DNA of 64,000 nt from Robertmurraya korlensis (lineage in GTDB: Bacteria > Bacillota > Bacilli > Bacillales > Cytobacillaceae). Location of the stretch: positions 226,107 to 290,106 of the forward strand of contig NZ_JAMBNS010000006.1 in assembly GCF_023715225.1 (NCBI RefSeq), read 5' to 3'. Position numbers and translations under genes: made by a program. Positions 62,611 to 64,000 of the stretch are shown here, piece after piece. The notes under the pieces were generated by a model, which saw only the letters and a list, made by a program, of their open reading frames with translations, did no database searches and was not told where the DNA came from. The stretch's first letter is position 1. Every line of letters begins with the position of its first letter.

Positions 62611-63022
62611 ATAAAAATTGCCCCCTAGAATACATGTAGTTATATTTTTTAACTTAAATGGAATTTATATACTGTTAAATGAATTTCTGAAAAGCCAATG
62701 CATTTGTGGCAACCACGCAAAAAAAAATATAGCAATGATTCTAGTTAATGCTGGAGGAAAAGAACAGGATTTGACTGGAGTACTACGGTCATCATTTTTG
62801 ACTTGTGGTCATGGTTCGCTCTGTGGAGGAGTTTTTGGCAGATTGGGTTTATCGCATTTAAAAAACGAGGAACTACTAAAAAATTTGAATAGTATAACAA
62901 AGAGACGGTTCTCATGGTTATATCTAACTATGAGAACCGTCTCTTTTAATCCCAATGAAATTAAACATTAAAGTACCCAATTAGTTATTTAGGCATTTTG
63001 AGATTATCTAAGCTATTAATAT
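62611..63022. other. Region upstream of germination operon 2, with terminator
   Basis: 412 bp. No recognisable gene: an open plus-strand frame covers much of it but has no ribosome binding site, runs through the hairpin at 62898-62945 and matches nothing known. The operon 2 promoter should lie here on the minus strand, but I could not fix a sigma-G match. Confidence 0.5.
62898..62946. terminator. Long bidirectional terminator
   Basis: AAAGAGACGGTTCTCAT pairs with ATGAGAACCGTCTCTTT, nearly perfect over more than 17 bp, with an AT loop. Probably ends the TetR transcript (minus strand) about 80 nt past its stop. Confidence 0.88.
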
Positions 63023-63586
63023 TTAATTCTTTACTAATTTTTTAAAAGATACTATTGCATATTCAAAGTAATCTTCAGGGGATTTTTCACTATGGAGCCT
63101 CCAATCAACTGCAGCTGAGTAAATCATCCAACTTAGTAGAGTTGCTGTAATTCTTAACTCTTCATTATCTTCATCTTGATATTTTTTTTGTAGGGATTGA
63201 AAGAAAATACCTTCAAGTTCTTTTTTTAATATGGATTCAATATTTACACTCATATCATCAAAACTTCGTTGACAGCGTTCAGATAAACTCATATGAAATT
63301 TGGTGATAGAAATAAATACGCTTTTAAGCATTTGATCGTTAAAATCTTCAATATTCGTAAGTTCTTTAAGAACATTTGAGGTTAATTCCTTTTTAATAAC
63401 TTTTTCTAGTAAATCAAATTTATCGACGAAATGGTGGTAAAAGGTTGCTCTATTAACCATGGCTCCAGATGTAATATCTTTAATTGTTATACTATTGAAA
63501 TCCTTTTTTTCCAATAATTGAATAAAGGAATCTATAATAAATTTCCTTGTACGAATCATACGTAGATCTGTGTTTTGCTCAATCAT
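63023..63586 (-). CDS. TetR/AcrR family transcriptional regulator
   Basis: TetR-family regulator of 187 aa. HTH: TRKFIIDSFIQLLEKKDFNS, ITIKDITSGAMVNRATFYHH, FVDKFDLLEKVI. The C-terminal domain resembles the DhaS-like TetR_C group, as does the regulator at 10.4 kb. GGAGG 5 nt before the ATG. No divergent partner gene lies within the window, so its target may lie beyond the right edge. A 14-bp inverted repeat lies 49-82 bp upstream. Confidence 0.9.
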   Translation of the reverse strand: MIEQNTDLRMIRTRKFIIDSFIQLLEKKDFNSITIKDITSGAMVNRATFYHHFVDKFDLLEKVIKKELTSNVLKELTNIEDFNDQMLKSVFISITKFHMSLSERCQRSFDDMSVNIESILKKELEGIFFQSLQKKYQDEDNEELRITATLLSWMIYSAAVDWRLHSEKSPEDYFEYAIVSFKKLVKN

Positions 63587-63634
63587 AAGATACCTCCATT
63601 TGATAGATAATTAGACATTTTGCATAATCTGGTG

Positions 63635-63668
63635 CTTAAGCAACAAAACAGAGATTTTGTTGCTTGAG
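63635..63668. repeat. Inverted repeat upstream of the TetR gene
   Basis: CTTAAGCAACAAAA (63635-63648), 6-nt loop, TTTTGTTGCTTGAG (63655-63668), 13 of 14 paired. Could be a TetR operator or a transcription terminator. Confidence 0.55.
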
Positions 63669-63920
63669 TGGTGATGAAGCAATACCTATAATGAAATTAT
63701 ACAACAAATGTTCCATATGCGACATGAGTTTGGAATGGTTAAGGAGGGGATAAATGTCAAACAGAACAAATTCTAATGGGATGTAAAAAGGCATATTGCT
63801 AGGGGGACAGGACCTATGAAAAGTTAGTTCAAATTACTACTTCAGTAATACGGGCTAAATGGTTTTTCATTTCCTCCCTCTATAAATGTTGATTTATCAA
63901 CGGTTTGACCCGTTCGTGGG

Positions 63921-63945
63921 GTGTCAAAAAAATTTTTTTCGACAC
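63921..63945. promoter_or_regulatory. Palindrome with two opposed Spo0A-box-like cores
   Basis: GTGTC, seven A, seven T, C, GACAC. One arm reads TGTCAAA on the plus strand, and the other TGTCGAA on the minus strand; both match the core of the 0A box (TGTCRAA). It could also be a plain hairpin terminator. Confidence 0.35.
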
Positions 63946-64000
63946 GATCCCTAACAATATTTTTATTTTATGTGAATCTATTCCAACACATGGGTACGCT

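Larger units (their letters stand above)
63587..64000. other. Right-hand intergenic region with inverted repeats and micro-ORFs
   Basis: 414 bp. It holds an inverted repeat at 63635-63668, a 10-codon frame at 63754-63786 (MSNRTNSNGM) behind AAGGAGGGG, a 13-codon minus-strand frame (MKNHLARITEVVI) behind GGGAGG near 63870, and the palindrome at 63921-63945. No gene of normal size begins before the window ends. Confidence 0.5.

Noticed and set aside
62618..62971. 117-codon plus-strand frame upstream of germination operon 2
   Set aside because: No ribosome binding site, runs through a terminator hairpin, and the translation resembles nothing known.
1..64000. tRNA, rRNA, CRISPR arrays, phage genes, transposases, known riboswitches
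   Set aside because: Looked for on both strands by eye; no convincing instance seen. A covariance-model scan would be needed to exclude small structured RNAs.

Overview
The window is chromosomal DNA from an endospore-forming, low-GC, Gram-positive bacterium of the Bacillaceae. It carries two GerA/GerB/GerC germinant-receptor operons, a cwlJ-gerQ spore-cortex pair and a KinB-like kinase. Most genes have strong AGGAGG-type ribosome binding sites and several start at TTG. A genus similar to Neobacillus, Cytobacillus or Mesobacillus is a guess. I saw no rRNA, tRNA, CRISPR array, phage block or intact insertion sequence. The window reads as ordinary chromosome rich in catabolic islands.

Layout. 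(1) 1-10 kb: a gerA-gerB-gerC operon on the minus strand, an HPP-family membrane protein, a divergent HPr kinase/phosphorylase paralogue, a sporulation-type histidine kinase, cwlJ-gerQ, a GAF-GGDEF diguanylate cyclase and a Cof-type HAD phosphatase. (2) 10.4-12.9 kb: a TetR regulator divergent from an MFS exporter, then the 3' remnant of a YwaF/TIGR02206 membrane protein gene. (3) 13.0-24.9 kb: one long operon joining a complete TRAP transporter (P-M-Q order) to an acyl-CoA ligase, acyl-CoA dehydrogenase, three crotonases, 3-hydroxyacyl-CoA dehydrogenase, thiolase, a nitronate-monooxygenase-like flavoprotein and a TetR regulator. This should import and beta-oxidise an unidentified carboxylic acid. 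(4) 25-29.6 kb: a YczE/YitT membrane protein, an SDR oxidoreductase divergent from a GntR/UTRA regulator, a doubly damaged MFS pseudogene and a LysR regulator.

(5) 29.9-46.7 kb: a large glycan locus. It holds a secreted GHL10/DUF187 glycosyl hydrolase, a sugar ABC transporter without its own ATPase, an FAD oxidoreductase, a GH38 alpha-mannosidase, a ROK-RpiR fusion, an AXE1-type esterase, a DUF4127 protein, NanE epimerase, a ROK fructo/mannokinase and ManA. The logic points to a mannose-containing, possibly ManNAc-containing and O-acetylated, glycoside ending as fructose-6-P and GlcNAc-6-P. A perfect and a near-perfect CcpA cre motif sit just after the -10 boxes of its first two transcription units. 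(6) 46.9-51.3 kb: a quinone-oxidoreductase-like MDR protein, a DUF3231 protein, a phosphatidylserine synthase and a PNPOx-like protein.

(7) 51.5-58.2 kb: a probable phenolic ring-cleavage cluster. An ACAD-fold flavin monooxygenase is divergent from a FadR-type GntR regulator, a FAH-family hydrolase, a type I extradiol dioxygenase and acetoacetyl-CoA synthetase. Three copies of one 15-bp palindrome lie in the divergent promoter region. (8) 58.4-64 kb: a broken pirin gene, a second and more divergent gerA-gerB-gerC operon (minus strand), a TetR regulator, and a terminal stretch with large inverted repeats, including one with two opposed Spo0A-box-like cores.

The best candidates for under-described biology are the region 5 glycan locus (DUF4127, FAD oxidoreductase and ROK-RpiR fusion alongside GH38) and the region 3 TRAP/beta-oxidation operon.
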